Below, one piece after another: positions 27,651-35,646 of a stretch of DNA of 64,000 nucleotides. The notes below the pieces were generated by a model. The model did no database searches. It was not told where the DNA came from and saw only the letters and a list, made by a program, of their open reading frames with translations. This DNA is from Beijerinckiaceae bacterium (GTDB lineage Bacteria > Pseudomonadota > Alphaproteobacteria > Rhizobiales > Beijerinckiaceae): the NCBI GenBank assembly GCA_019745195.1, contig JAIETL010000050.1, positions 26,410 to 90,409 on the forward strand, read 5' to 3'. Position 1 is the first letter of the stretch; every line of letters begins with the position of its first letter. The translations under genes were made by a program, and so were the position numbers.

Positions 27651-27725
27651 TCAGCGCATGAAGAACCAGAGCAGGATGATCACCGGAATCGGCACGCCGA
27701 GCAGCCACAGAGCAATCGAACGCAT
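27651..27725 (-). CDS. 24-residue membrane peptide (small ORF)
   Basis: A complete tiny reading frame: MRSIALWLLGVPI, followed by PVIILLWFFMR and TGA. It is one hydrophobic helix with a central Val-Pro-Ile-Pro and a terminal Arg. A GGGGG run lies about 8 bases before the ATG, and a perfect hairpin terminator follows the stop, so the gene has its own expression unit. I recall short proteins with an ALWLLGxPIPxIILL pattern in other Rhizobiales, but cannot check this here. Function unknown; likely an inner-membrane small protein. Confidence 0.72.
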   Translation of the reverse strand: MRSIALWLLGVPIPVIILLWFFMR

Positions 27726-27809
27726 GGCAGCAACCCCCAAGTTTGATTGTGAATGAGGGGGCAACGCCGCGCCGACGGCGTAGGTTCCGGGGGCCGCAGG
27801 GCAAATGCC

Positions 27810-28313
27810 CTATTTGAACGCGATGCTGTCGAAAATTTTCTTCATCGCCGCGTCGTATTTTTTGTGGCCGTCCTCGGAGGCCCAATAGGTCATCAGGATG
27901 ATCTTGCCCGCGACATTGGGGTTGATCGCGATGTAGCGGATGATCGAGGGGCCATCCTTGCTGGTGGCCTTGAGTTCGGTGAAGGACCAGGCCCGGCCGT
28001 TGATCTCCTGCTTCGTGGTTTCCGACGCACCGGTGATCTTGACGCCTTCCTTCTCGAAATAGCTGTCGTGTTCCTTCTGCACGGCGTCCATCTCGCCCGG
28101 CGCGATCAGTTCGAACCAGACATAGATCTCGTCATCGGGCGTCTTGAACTCGATGCCGCGCGAGACCTTCGAGTTCGGCCAGGCGTCGGGGATCGTCACG
28201 ATCGCGACCGGGTCGGCGCTGGTGATCGAGAGCGGCCCCGCCAGAGCGGCTCCGGACATGGGCATGCTTGCGCAAAGCGCGATGGCGAGCGCGACAAGAG
28301 TGGTCCGCAACAT
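27810..28313 (-). CDS. Hypothetical secreted protein
   Basis: 167 residues with a Sec signal peptide of about 25 residues ending SGAALA. The mature part (VAIVTIPDAWPNSKVSRGIEFKTPDDEIYVWFEL ... WSFTELKATSKDGPSIIRYIAINP ... ILMTYWASEDGHKKYDAAMKKIFDSIAF) has the look of a PsbP/DUF1795-like alpha-beta domain, judged only by pattern. Probably periplasmic. It stands alone between the 24-residue gene and another hypothetical gene. Function unknown. Confidence 0.75.
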   Translation of the reverse strand: MLRTTLVALAIALCASMPMSGAALAGPLSITSADPVAIVTIPDAWPNSKVSRGIEFKTPDDEIYVWFELIAPGEMDAVQKEHDSYFEKEGVKITGASETTKQEINGRAWSFTELKATSKDGPSIIRYIAINPNVAGKIILMTYWASEDGHKKYDAAMKKIFDSIAFK

Positions 28314-28434
28314 GGTGTTCCCCCGGTTGTCTGCTGGATGTCATGACGACGACAGCCGGCTCTGGAGGCCTGGACGCTGGCGTCGTCGCACGATGCGCCG
28401 CCCCTGTGTCAACCGCAAGCGGCGCCCGGCGCGG

Positions 28435-29058
28435 TCAGGCGAGCGCCGTGACCGATGGATGCCATAACGGTGGATAGCCGTTCGCAAGCGCGGCCAACGA
28501 GGCGGGCGGCGTCGCGACCCGGACGAGACCCGAGGGGCGGTCTCGTCTGGCCAGATAGCCGGATGGCGACCATGTGAGCGCCGCCTGGCCCCTGAGAGCC
28601 ATGAAATCTCCGCCCTGCGCGACCATCGCACCGTCCGGCAGGCTTTCGGCCGGCGCCATGTGAAAGCGCTTGGCCCGGCCGTCGCGTCGCTCGCCATCGA
28701 GCAGCCGGTCGATCTCCGGAAACAGCGGCGTCCCGGCCATCCCGTATCCGCGCATCAGCGCGGCGCGGAAGGCGTGCGCGTCGGTGCGGCGGCATTCGAC
28801 GCAGGGACGGTGGCCTGCGGCCAGCGCCGTCACCTCGTCGCAGAAGAACAGTTCGGTGTAGCCCTTGCCCCAGACCGCCCGCCGCCGGCTCTTGAAGGCG
28901 AGCACGCAGCAGATCCATTGCCGGCTGGCGTGGCTGCGGACGGGGAGCGCCCGCGTCGCCGGGTCATGAAAGCGCCCGCCACGATTGCCGAACAGGGTTC
29001 CGCGCGCCGGATCGGCGAAGAGGCTTCCGTCCGGTGCGACGCGGTTGGGGAGGGGCAT
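28435..29058 (-). CDS. Conserved hypothetical protein
   Basis: 207 residues, cytoplasmic. The pattern NRVAPDGSLFADPARGTLFGNRGG...RFHDP, RQWICCVLAFKSRRRAVWGKGYTELFFCDEVTALAAGHRPCVECRR is strongly conserved in a family I recall from many proteobacteria with no known role. Cys50-Cys51 and the later CVEC pair could bind metal. It ends 5 bases away from nothing obvious on its 3' side, and the DUF29 gene lies 5 bases upstream of its start, so the two are likely co-transcribed. Confidence 0.78.
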   Translation of the reverse strand: MPLPNRVAPDGSLFADPARGTLFGNRGGRFHDPATRALPVRSHASRQWICCVLAFKSRRRAVWGKGYTELFFCDEVTALAAGHRPCVECRRTDAHAFRAALMRGYGMAGTPLFPEIDRLLDGERRDGRAKRFHMAPAESLPDGAMVAQGGDFMALRGQAALTWSPSGYLARRDRPSGLVRVATPPASLAALANGYPPLWHPSVTALA

Positions 29059-29062
29059 TCAA

Positions 29063-29530
29063 TCAATCCGGCAGCCAATCCTCATCTCGTAGCTGCGCGA
29101 CAGCGTAAGGCGTCGTTGCCGGGAATCGCTCACGCCCCAACCCCGTCTCGTCAATCGCGGCGTTGACGGCCTTCGGACAGGCGACGCCCACCAGTTCATC
29201 GACCTGTGCGGCGAGGGAAGGACTTTCCCTTTCCAGCATCTCTATATGCTCGCGCTGCGCTCGGATCGTGACACGCCACGATTTGCTGCGCTTCTCCGGC
29301 TGGAACTGCCATTTCAGCAGATGCTGGATCAGCACGCGATAGGCCGAGATCAAGGCGCGACGGTCGCTGCGGCCCAAGCTCTCGATTTCCTCGACGATGT
29401 TGGCAAGGTCGATCTCGGCGAAGCGGCGCTGGCGCAGCAGTTCCGCCTGTTCGCAGCTCCAGAGATAGAAGTCCGTTTCGTAATCCGCTGCTGGTTCGGC
29501 TCGCGGCTTCGGTTTGGCCTGGCCCATCAT
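29063..29530 (-). CDS. DUF29 family protein
   Basis: 155-residue helical protein. DYETDFYLWSCEQAELLRQRRFAEIDLANIVEEIESLGRSDRRALISAYRVLIQHLLKWQFQPE is the DUF29 signature, and SWRVTIRAQREHIEMLERESPSL continues it. Function is unknown; the family is often multicopy in cyanobacteria and alphaproteobacteria. The gene sits immediately upstream of the conserved hypothetical gene at 28435-29058. The start could be the first or second ATG (MMGQ). Confidence 0.88.
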   Translation of the reverse strand: MMGQAKPKPRAEPAADYETDFYLWSCEQAELLRQRRFAEIDLANIVEEIESLGRSDRRALISAYRVLIQHLLKWQFQPEKRSKSWRVTIRAQREHIEMLERESPSLAAQVDELVGVACPKAVNAAIDETGLGRERFPATTPYAVAQLRDEDWLPD

Positions 29531-29603
29531 GGCGCTCCAGTCGGGACATCGATGCTATCCGATATCGGGTGGCGCTCCAATCGCGGTCAGGAGCATTGCA
29601 ATC

Positions 29604-30668
29604 TCACGGCGGCAGCAGCGCCCAATAATCGAATTCGAGGATTACCCCGTCGTCATAGTGAGTGGCGTCGTGTTTCAGCGGGTATTCGTTGCACGGCCGG
29701 TTCTTGGTCGCGACGAGGCGCAGGCGCAGCGCGCCGACATCGCTGCGGCCGGGCAGTTCGGCCGATTCCAGCACCTCGCTCCAGGCGAAGACGGTGTCGC
29801 CGGCAAAGAGCGGCGCGACATGCCGGCCGCCATTGATCGCGGCGATGTGGAAGGCGTTGCCCAGGCCATTGAAGGAGAGCGCGCGCGCCAGGCTGATGAC
29901 GTGTCCGCCATAGATCAAGCGCTTGCCGAAGCGCGTCTCGCGGGCCGAGTAGGCGTCGAAATGCACCTTTGCGGTGTTCTGGTAGAGCCGCGTCGCGATC
30001 TGGTGCTCGGCCTCCTCGACGGTTGCGCCATCGACATGGTCGATCTTCTCGCCGACCGCATAGTCGCCCCAGCGAAAGGCCGAGCCGGCGAGCGCATCGT
30101 CGTAGAACGCCGTCGCAAGCGGCGGGCAGCCCTGGCCGAGTTCCTCGGGCGGCACGGCCCCGGCCAGTTCCGGCACCTGCTCGGCATGGGCCGGCGTGCC
30201 GGGCCGGCGCTTGCGCACCAGCACCCAGCGCGCATAGCTCAGCACGATCTCGGCGTTCTGGTTGCGGCCGATCGAGCGGACATAGACGATGCCGGCGTCG
30301 CCGGCCGAGGTCTGCTTCAGCCCAATCACCTCCGAGGTGGTCGAGAGCGTGTCGCCGGCATAGACCGGCCTAAGAAAACGGCCATCGGCATAGCCGAGAT
30401 TGGCGACCGCATTCAGCGAGATGTCCGGCACCGTCTTGCCGAAGACGATGTGGAACACCAAAAGATCGTCGATGGGCGCTTCCGCGTAGCCGATCGCCCT
30501 GGCGAAGGCGTCCGAGGACTGCACCGCGAAGCGCGGCCCGTAGAGCGCGCTGTAGAGCGAGGCGTCGCCGGCCCGGATCGTGCGCGGCGTCGCATGGACG
30601 ATCGTTTCGCCCAGGCGGAAATCCTCGAAGAAGCGGCCGGAACTGGTTTTCGCGACGGGTTCGGACAT
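29604..30668 (-). CDS. meaC: Mesaconyl-CoA hydratase-like MaoC-family dehydratase
   Basis: 354-residue double hot-dog enzyme. FEDFRLGETIVHATPRTIRAGDASLYSALYGPRFAVQSSDAFARAIGY is typical of mesaconyl-CoA (beta-methylmalyl-CoA) hydratase of the ethylmalonyl-CoA pathway for acetyl-CoA assimilation. The second domain, from about residue 190, holds KVHFDAYSARETRFGKRLIYGGHVISLARALSF, the MaoC-like catalytic stretch. It stands alone, as this gene often does. PHB turnover genes (bdhA) in the same window fit a genome using this pathway. A related MaoC dehydratase remains possible. Confidence 0.82.
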   Translation of the reverse strand: MSEPVAKTSSGRFFEDFRLGETIVHATPRTIRAGDASLYSALYGPRFAVQSSDAFARAIGYAEAPIDDLLVFHIVFGKTVPDISLNAVANLGYADGRFLRPVYAGDTLSTTSEVIGLKQTSAGDAGIVYVRSIGRNQNAEIVLSYARWVLVRKRRPGTPAHAEQVPELAGAVPPEELGQGCPPLATAFYDDALAGSAFRWGDYAVGEKIDHVDGATVEEAEHQIATRLYQNTAKVHFDAYSARETRFGKRLIYGGHVISLARALSFNGLGNAFHIAAINGGRHVAPLFAGDTVFAWSEVLESAELPGRSDVGALRLRLVATKNRPCNEYPLKHDATHYDDGVILEFDYWALLPP

Positions 30669-30805
30669 GGGCTCGGGCTCGGTTGCACGCGCAGAGTGTG
30701 CGCCGCGGCAGGCCGCGTCGTCCAGTGGCGGAGGAGGTCGACCAAAGCAGGATCAGGCGCCGCCCGCCATCGCGCGATGCGGCCAGGCTGGGGAGATGAC
30801 CGCAG

Positions 30806-31735
30806 TCAGCCCTCGTCGGTGAGCGGGTGCAGGTCGCGGACCATGCTTTTCAGGCGCTCGTCGAGAACGTGGGTGTAGATCTGGGTGGTGGCGATGTCGG
30901 CATGGCCGAGCAGTTCCTGCACCACGCGCAGATCCGCGCCGTTCTGCAGGAGATGGCTGGCGAAGGCGTGGCGCAGGACATGCGGGCTCATCCGGGCGGC
31001 CGACAGGCCGGCCGCGCCGGCGAGGACCTTGAGGTCGCGGGCGAAAGCCTGGCGGGTCAGATGGCCGCTTTCCGCGTCGGACGGGAAAAGCCAGCGCCCC
31101 TCCGCCTGCCGCGCCTCCTTCAGCGCATCGAGCCAGGCCCTCGACGCGGCGCGCGCCGCTTCGTTGAGCGGCACGAGCCGATCCTTGTCGCCCTTGCCGC
31201 GCACGATCAGGAAACGCTCGCGCGTGGTCGCGGCCGAGCGGGGCAGGGCGATCAGTTCCGAGACGCGCAGGCCGGTGGCGTAAAGCATCTCGATCAGGCA
31301 CGCCATTCGCAGCGCCCGCAAGCGGCCGGCCGGCGTCGATCCTTCGACCTCGCAGGCTTGTCTGGCGGTCTCCAGCAGACGGTCGACGGCCGCGACAGAG
31401 ACCACCTTGGGCAGCGGGCGGCCCTGCCTCGGGCCCTGCAGGGCCGCCGCCGGATCGGTCTGGGACAGGCCCTCGGTGTAGAGAAAGCGATGGAACTGGC
31501 GAACGGCCGAAAGCCGGCGCGCAGCCGACGAGGCCTTTAGGCCGCGCGCGGCGATGTCGGCGAGCCAGCCGCGGATGTCGTCGGAGGTCGCGTCCGCCAC
31601 GGCGCGGGCACCGAGGAAGATGATGTAGTCGCTGACGTCGCGCTCATAGGCGTCGAGCGTGTTGCGCGCCGCCCCGCGCTCGGCCGCCAGCATGTCGAGA
31701 AAGCCCTTCAGCCGCTGCTGCGACAGCCGGCTCAT
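30806..31735 (-). CDS. xerD: Tyrosine recombinase XerD
   Basis: 309-residue site-specific recombinase that resolves chromosome dimers at dif with XerC. The SAM-like N-terminal domain (FLDMLAAERGAARNTLDAYERDVSDY) is followed by the catalytic set Arg157 (ATGLRVSEL), Lys181 (GKGDKDR), His252-x-x-Arg255 (HVLRHAFA), His278 (LGHADI) and nucleophile Tyr287 (TQIYTHV). ATG 31735 overlaps the stop of a 48-residue upstream gene. Its position opposite aroK-aroB is a conserved arrangement in Rhizobiales and argues for XerD rather than a mobile-element integrase. Confidence 0.93.
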   Translation of the reverse strand: MSRLSQQRLKGFLDMLAAERGAARNTLDAYERDVSDYIIFLGARAVADATSDDIRGWLADIAARGLKASSAARRLSAVRQFHRFLYTEGLSQTDPAAALQGPRQGRPLPKVVSVAAVDRLLETARQACEVEGSTPAGRLRALRMACLIEMLYATGLRVSELIALPRSAATTRERFLIVRGKGDKDRLVPLNEAARAASRAWLDALKEARQAEGRWLFPSDAESGHLTRQAFARDLKVLAGAAGLSAARMSPHVLRHAFASHLLQNGADLRVVQELLGHADIATTQIYTHVLDERLKSMVRDLHPLTDEG

Positions 31736-31878
31736 TTCGGCTGGAGTTTGGCCGGCGGCACCGTTTCGGTGATCTCGCGCGGCTCGGGCTTCACGAAGGT
31801 GACGAGCGCGACCATGCCGCCGAAGACGAGCCCGCCCAGGATGGCGAGGAAGGCGACGAATCTGAACAGCGTCGGCAC
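31732..31878 (-). CDS. 48-residue single-span membrane protein upstream of xerD
   Basis: Small gene with a GTG start. The product reads VPTLFRFVAFLAILGGLVFG, then GMVALVTFVKPEPREITETV and PPAKLQPK. It has one N-terminal transmembrane helix and a short charged tail. AAGG lies about 9 bases before the GTG. Its stop overlaps the xerD start (ATGA), which supports real translation. Similar small proteins precede xerD in other Rhizobiales as far as I recall. Function unknown. Confidence 0.75.
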   Translation of the reverse strand: MPTLFRFVAFLAILGGLVFGGMVALVTFVKPEPREITETVPPAKLQPK

Positions 31879-32068
31879 GCGCGGCGACCTTTGCGGATGT
31901 CACGTCCCGATTCGCACCGGAACCTCCCGGTTATTCCCGATCGGACCTTGCGGACGCAAGGGCGGCCGGGCAACGGGGGCGCGCAATCGCAGCCGGACGA
32001 GGGCGCGGGGAGGGGCATGACGCCGCGCGATCGGTCATGCTAAAGCGACTTTCGAGGACAACGCCAAA

Positions 32069-32671
32069 GTGACGATCGTGGAGACCGCAGAGACCATCGA
32101 CCGCGACGCCCTGCGCCATGCGCTGGGTTCGCGCGCGATCGTGCTCGTCGGGATGATGGGCTCGGGCAAGAGCTCGGTCGGCCGCAGGCTCGGCGCGAAG
32201 CTCGGCCTGCCCTTCGTCGATGCCGATGTCGAGATCGAGACGGCGGCCGGCATGACGATCCCCGAAATCTTCGCGCAGCGCGGTGAGAGCGAGTTCCGCG
32301 ACGGCGAGCGCCGCGTCATCAGCCGCATCCTGGCCACGCGCGCGCCGCTGGTGCTGGCGACGGGCGGCGGCGCGTTCATGAACTCCGAAACGCGCGAAAA
32401 GATCGCCCGTCTCGGCATCTCGATCTGGCTCAAGGCCGAGCCGGACGTGCTGATGCGGCGGGTGCGCAAGCGCGCCAACCGGCCTTTGCTGCAGACCGCC
32501 GATCCCGACGCCACCATGCGGCGGATGCTGGCCGAGCGAGAACCCGTCTATGCGCTGGCCGATCTGACGCTGACCTCGCGTGACGCGCCCCATGACGTGG
32601 TCGTCGAGGATGCGGTGGTCGCGCTCGACGCGCTGCTGCGGACGCTCGCCCCTCGCGCGGAAGCATCATGA
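32069..32671 (+). CDS. aroK: Shikimate kinase
   Basis: 200-residue cytoplasmic kinase of the aromatic amino-acid pathway. P-loop GMMGSGKS is at residues 28-35, then DADVEIETAAGMTIPEIFAQRGESEFRDGERRVI with the shikimate-binding Arg/Glu residues, and TGGGAF. The lid region KRANRPLL follows. The GTG start lies after CGAGGA. aroB begins at the stop codon (ATGA overlap), the usual aroKB operon. An N-terminal extension of about 20 residues is common in Rhizobiales. Confidence 0.95.
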   Translation: MTIVETAETIDRDALRHALGSRAIVLVGMMGSGKSSVGRRLGAKLGLPFVDADVEIETAAGMTIPEIFAQRGESEFRDGERRVISRILATRAPLVLATGGGAFMNSETREKIARLGISIWLKAEPDVLMRRVRKRANRPLLQTADPDATMRRMLAEREPVYALADLTLTSRDAPHDVVVEDAVVALDALLRTLAPRAEAS

Positions 32672-33810
32672 CCATCCCCGCCGATGAGAAACCCGGCGCG
32701 CGGATCGGCGTTTCCGTCGCGCTGGAGGGCCGCGCCTACGACATCCATATCGGCCGGCATCTGCTCTGCGAGGCCGCGGGCCTGATCGGCGATCTCGCAC
32801 CGGGCGCGAAGGTCGCGCTCGTCACTGACGGGACCGTGGCCGCGCTGCATGCGCCGGCGCTGGAGGCGAGCCTGCATCAGGCCGGCATCGCGTCGACCCG
32901 CATGGTCATCCCGCCCGGCGAAGCCTCGAAATCCTTTGGCCAGCTCGCCGCGCTCTGCGACGAATTGCTGGCGGCGAAGATCGAGCGCAACGACATCGTG
33001 GTGGCGCTGGGCGGCGGCGTCGTTGGCGATCTGACCGGGTTTGCGGCGGCGATCCTGCGGCGCGGCGTCCGCTTCGTGCAGATCCCGACAAGCCTGCTGG
33101 CGCAGGTCGACTCGTCCGTCGGCGGCAAGACCGGGATCAACTCCAGCCATGGCAAGAACCTGATCGGCGCGTTCCATCAGCCGGCGCTGGTGATCGCCGA
33201 TACGGCGCTGCTCGACACGCTGAGCGAGCGCGAGTTCAAGGCGGGCTATGCCGAGGTGGTGAAGTACGGGCTGATCGACGATCCCGGCTTCTTCGACTGG
33301 TGCGAGGCCAACTGGAGCCGGATCATCGCCGGTGGGCCCGAGCGCGACCATGCGGTCGCTGTCGCCTGCCGCGCCAAGGCGGCCATCGTCGCGCGTGACG
33401 AGCGCGAGGAAGGCGACCGGGCGCTGCTGAACCTCGGCCACACTTTTGCGCACGCTCTGGAGCGGCTGACAGGTTACGATTCAAGGCGCCTCGTCCATGG
33501 CGAGGCGGTGGCGATCGGTCTCGCGCTCGCCTTCCGCTTCTCGCAGCGGCTGGGGCTGTGCCCGGGGCAGGACGCGGTGCGCGTCGCGCGCCATCTCGAT
33601 GCGGTCGGCCTGCCGAGCCGCTTGCGGCAGGTGCCGGGCGGAACCGGCAGCGCCGACGAGATCGTCGCCGCCATGGCGCAGGACAAGAAGGTGAAGCGCG
33701 GCGTGCTGACCTTCATTCTGGCGCGCGGCATCGGCCGAAGCTTCATCGCGCCCGGCGTCGCGGCCGAGGAGGTGCGCGCCTTCGTCGCGGATGAGCTGGC
33801 GGCGGGTTAG
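32668..33810 (+). CDS. aroB: 3-dehydroquinate synthase
   Basis: 380-residue NAD- and metal-dependent cyclase that makes 3-dehydroquinate from DAHP. Signatures are VALVTDGTVAALH, PPGEASKSFGQLAALCDELLAAKIERNDIVVALGGGVVGDLTGFAAAILRRGVRFVQIPTSLLAQVDSSVGGKTGINSSHGKNLIGAFHQP with the glycine-rich NAD site, and NLGHTFAHALE with metal-binding His. It overlaps aroK by 4 bases. Its stop overlaps the convergent FAD-protein stop by 4 bases. Confidence 0.96.
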   Translation: MTIPADEKPGARIGVSVALEGRAYDIHIGRHLLCEAAGLIGDLAPGAKVALVTDGTVAALHAPALEASLHQAGIASTRMVIPPGEASKSFGQLAALCDELLAAKIERNDIVVALGGGVVGDLTGFAAAILRRGVRFVQIPTSLLAQVDSSVGGKTGINSSHGKNLIGAFHQPALVIADTALLDTLSEREFKAGYAEVVKYGLIDDPGFFDWCEANWSRIIAGGPERDHAVAVACRAKAAIVARDEREEGDRALLNLGHTFAHALERLTGYDSRRLVHGEAVAIGLALAFRFSQRLGLCPGQDAVRVARHLDAVGLPSRLRQVPGGTGSADEIVAAMAQDKKVKRGVLTFILARGIGRSFIAPGVAAEEVRAFVADELAAG

Positions 33811-34751
33811 GCCAGCTTCGCCATCATCTCTCTCGCCAGCGCGTCGCCGCTCTCGAAGGCGGCTTCGACGCGGGGCCCGAGGCACCAGTCGCCGCAGGCG
33901 CTAAGAGCGATGGTCTCATCCCAGAGGAAAGGCTGGCCGGCCGTCCGCTCGACCAGCGCGTAACGCCAGCGATGCGCGGCGAGGAAGCCCGGCTTCGCCG
34001 CGATGCCGCTCAGATCGCGAAAGGCCGCGAGCAGGCGCGGCGCGACATCGTCGGGACTGTCCTCCAGATTGGCGCGCGACCAGTCGGGCGTCGCATGGAC
34101 GACCACCGTCTCGGTCTCGCGGCTGCGAGCGGGCTTGCTCGAATCGCGCGCGATCCAGCCGATGGCGGCGTGCTCCGGGCGCATCCGGTCGGAGGGCAGG
34201 TCGAGGCTTTTGTCGAAGGCCAGCATCAGGGCCCAGCAGGGCGCATAGGACGCCTGCTGCATCGGGCTCCAGGCGATGCCGGCAGTGGCTGCGAGCGGGA
34301 TCGCCTGCGGCGCAGGCACGGCGAGGATGGCGGCCGCGAAGGAGCCGTTCCCCGGCGTCGCGACCGGACCTTCGGCGTCATGAATGGTCCAGCCGGCATC
34401 GTCCCTGTGCAGCGCCGTCACCTGGCTCCCGGCGACGATGCTGCAGCCTGCCGCCAGCGCGCGCGCCGGCGCGCTCATGCCGGGCGTGCCGACATATGAG
34501 CCGTTATCCCACTCGCCGACCTGCCCGCCGGCAAGCCAGCCATCGACCAGTTCGCGAAAGCGCTCGCCTCTGGCGGTGAAATACTGCGCGCCATGGTCGA
34601 ACTGCAGCGCGCCCGCGCGCCGCGTCGCCATGCGGCCGCCGAGCCCGCGGCTCTTGTCGAACAGGGTCACCGCGTGCCCTGCGTCATTGAAGCGCCGAGC
34701 GGCGGCGAGGCCGGCCATGCCCGCCCCGATGATGGCGATCTGTCTGGTCAT
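33807..34751 (-). CDS. Renalase-like FAD-dependent oxidoreductase
   Basis: 314-residue flavoprotein of the NAD(P)/FAD amine oxidase type (COG3380-like). Dinucleotide motif IAIIGAGMAGLAAARRFNDAGHAVTLFDKSRGLGGRMATRR is at the N-terminus, followed by LQFDHGAQYFTARGERF, a renalase-like hallmark. CGDWCLGPRVEAAFESGDALA at the end closes the FAD site. Bacterial renalases oxidise alpha-NAD(P)H isomers; that role here is inference. The start at ATG 34751 gives the usual short N-terminus. Confidence 0.85.
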   Translation of the reverse strand: MTRQIAIIGAGMAGLAAARRFNDAGHAVTLFDKSRGLGGRMATRRAGALQFDHGAQYFTARGERFRELVDGWLAGGQVGEWDNGSYVGTPGMSAPARALAAGCSIVAGSQVTALHRDDAGWTIHDAEGPVATPGNGSFAAAILAVPAPQAIPLAATAGIAWSPMQQASYAPCWALMLAFDKSLDLPSDRMRPEHAAIGWIARDSSKPARSRETETVVVHATPDWSRANLEDSPDDVAPRLLAAFRDLSGIAAKPGFLAAHRWRYALVERTAGQPFLWDETIALSACGDWCLGPRVEAAFESGDALAREMMAKLA

Positions 34752-34833
34752 CTGTTCTCGTCCGACATGCGATGCTGCAATACGCATGGAGCGCCGCGCC
34801 GGACTTGCCGCTCGGGCGAGAACGAGCTTGGCT

Positions 34834-35619
34834 TCAGCCGCGTGCGGCGTCCATGAAGCGGCGGCAGAGGTCGGCGTCCCAGCGCAGCACGTCGCCGTCG
34901 CTTGCGTCCTTGCGCATCAGCGCGGTCGAGACGATGACGCCGTCGGCGGCTCTCAGGGCCTCGCCAACATTGTTCTCTGTGACGCTGCCGCCGAGCAGGA
35001 TTGGTCGCTTGATGCCGGATTTGCGGGCCCGGTCGATGCGCGCGAGTGAATCGGCCCAGTTGGCCCCGGTCAGGATCAAACCGTCGGCGCCGGTCTTCTG
35101 CGCCCATTCGGCGGCGAATTCAGGATTCTCGGAGGACATCGGCACGGCGGTCCGATCATGCACGTCGGCGAGGATCGCGATGTCGTCGCGGCCGAGCCCG
35201 CTGCGGAAGGCCATGGCCTGCGCGCCCATGCCGGTGCGCGGCCCCTGCGCCGTCATCGCCGCCCCGACGAAGACCTTCAGCCGGACGAAATCGGCCCCGG
35301 CCGCATGCGCGACCGAGAGCGAGGCGACCGGATCATGCGCCTCGACGATGATGCCGAGCCCGATATTCGGCACCTCGCGGCGCAGGAAACGGCCGAGAGC
35401 CGCCGTCATGGCGAGCGAGAGCGGAGCCATCGCGCCAGCCTCGCGGGTCTGGTCCTGCAGCTTGACGTAAGGCACGCCGGCCTGCGCGAAAACACGGGCA
35501 TTGCTCGCGACATAGTCCTCGAGGAACGCCATGCCCTTGTCGCGCAGTCTGCCGAAGTCGGGCAGATGCAGCGCGGCGATGACGAGTGGGCGGGGGGCAA
35601 AGACGCGAAGCATGGACAT
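34834..35619 (-). CDS. BtpA/SgcQ family TIM-barrel protein
   Basis: 261-residue protein matching the BtpA/SgcQ family: VIAALHLPDFG, YVASNARVFAQAGVPYVKLQDQTREAGAM, IVEAHDPVASLSVAHAAGADFVRLKVFVGAAM, ILADVHDRTAVPM, ADGLILTGANWAD, PILLGGSVTENNVGEAL and ADGVIVSTALM. The pattern is a (beta-alpha)8 barrel with a C-terminal phosphate-binding motif. SgcQ lies in a sugar-phosphate operon in E. coli; BtpA was named for a role in photosystem I assembly. Here it is third in an SIS-PfkB-BtpA operon, so a sugar-phosphate aldolase or epimerase role is a reasonable guess. Confidence 0.86.
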   Translation of the reverse strand: MSMLRVFAPRPLVIAALHLPDFGRLRDKGMAFLEDYVASNARVFAQAGVPYVKLQDQTREAGAMAPLSLAMTAALGRFLRREVPNIGLGIIVEAHDPVASLSVAHAAGADFVRLKVFVGAAMTAQGPRTGMGAQAMAFRSGLGRDDIAILADVHDRTAVPMSSENPEFAAEWAQKTGADGLILTGANWADSLARIDRARKSGIKRPILLGGSVTENNVGEALRAADGVIVSTALMRKDASDGDVLRWDADLCRRFMDAARG

Positions 35620-35646
35620 GGCGGCGATGGTTCCGAAGACCAGAGT

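Noticed and set aside
30806..31735. The tyrosine recombinase as an integrase marking a mobile island
   Set aside because: Its position opposite aroKB and its XerD-type motifs fit the housekeeping recombinase; no tRNA, att repeat or phage gene lies nearby.
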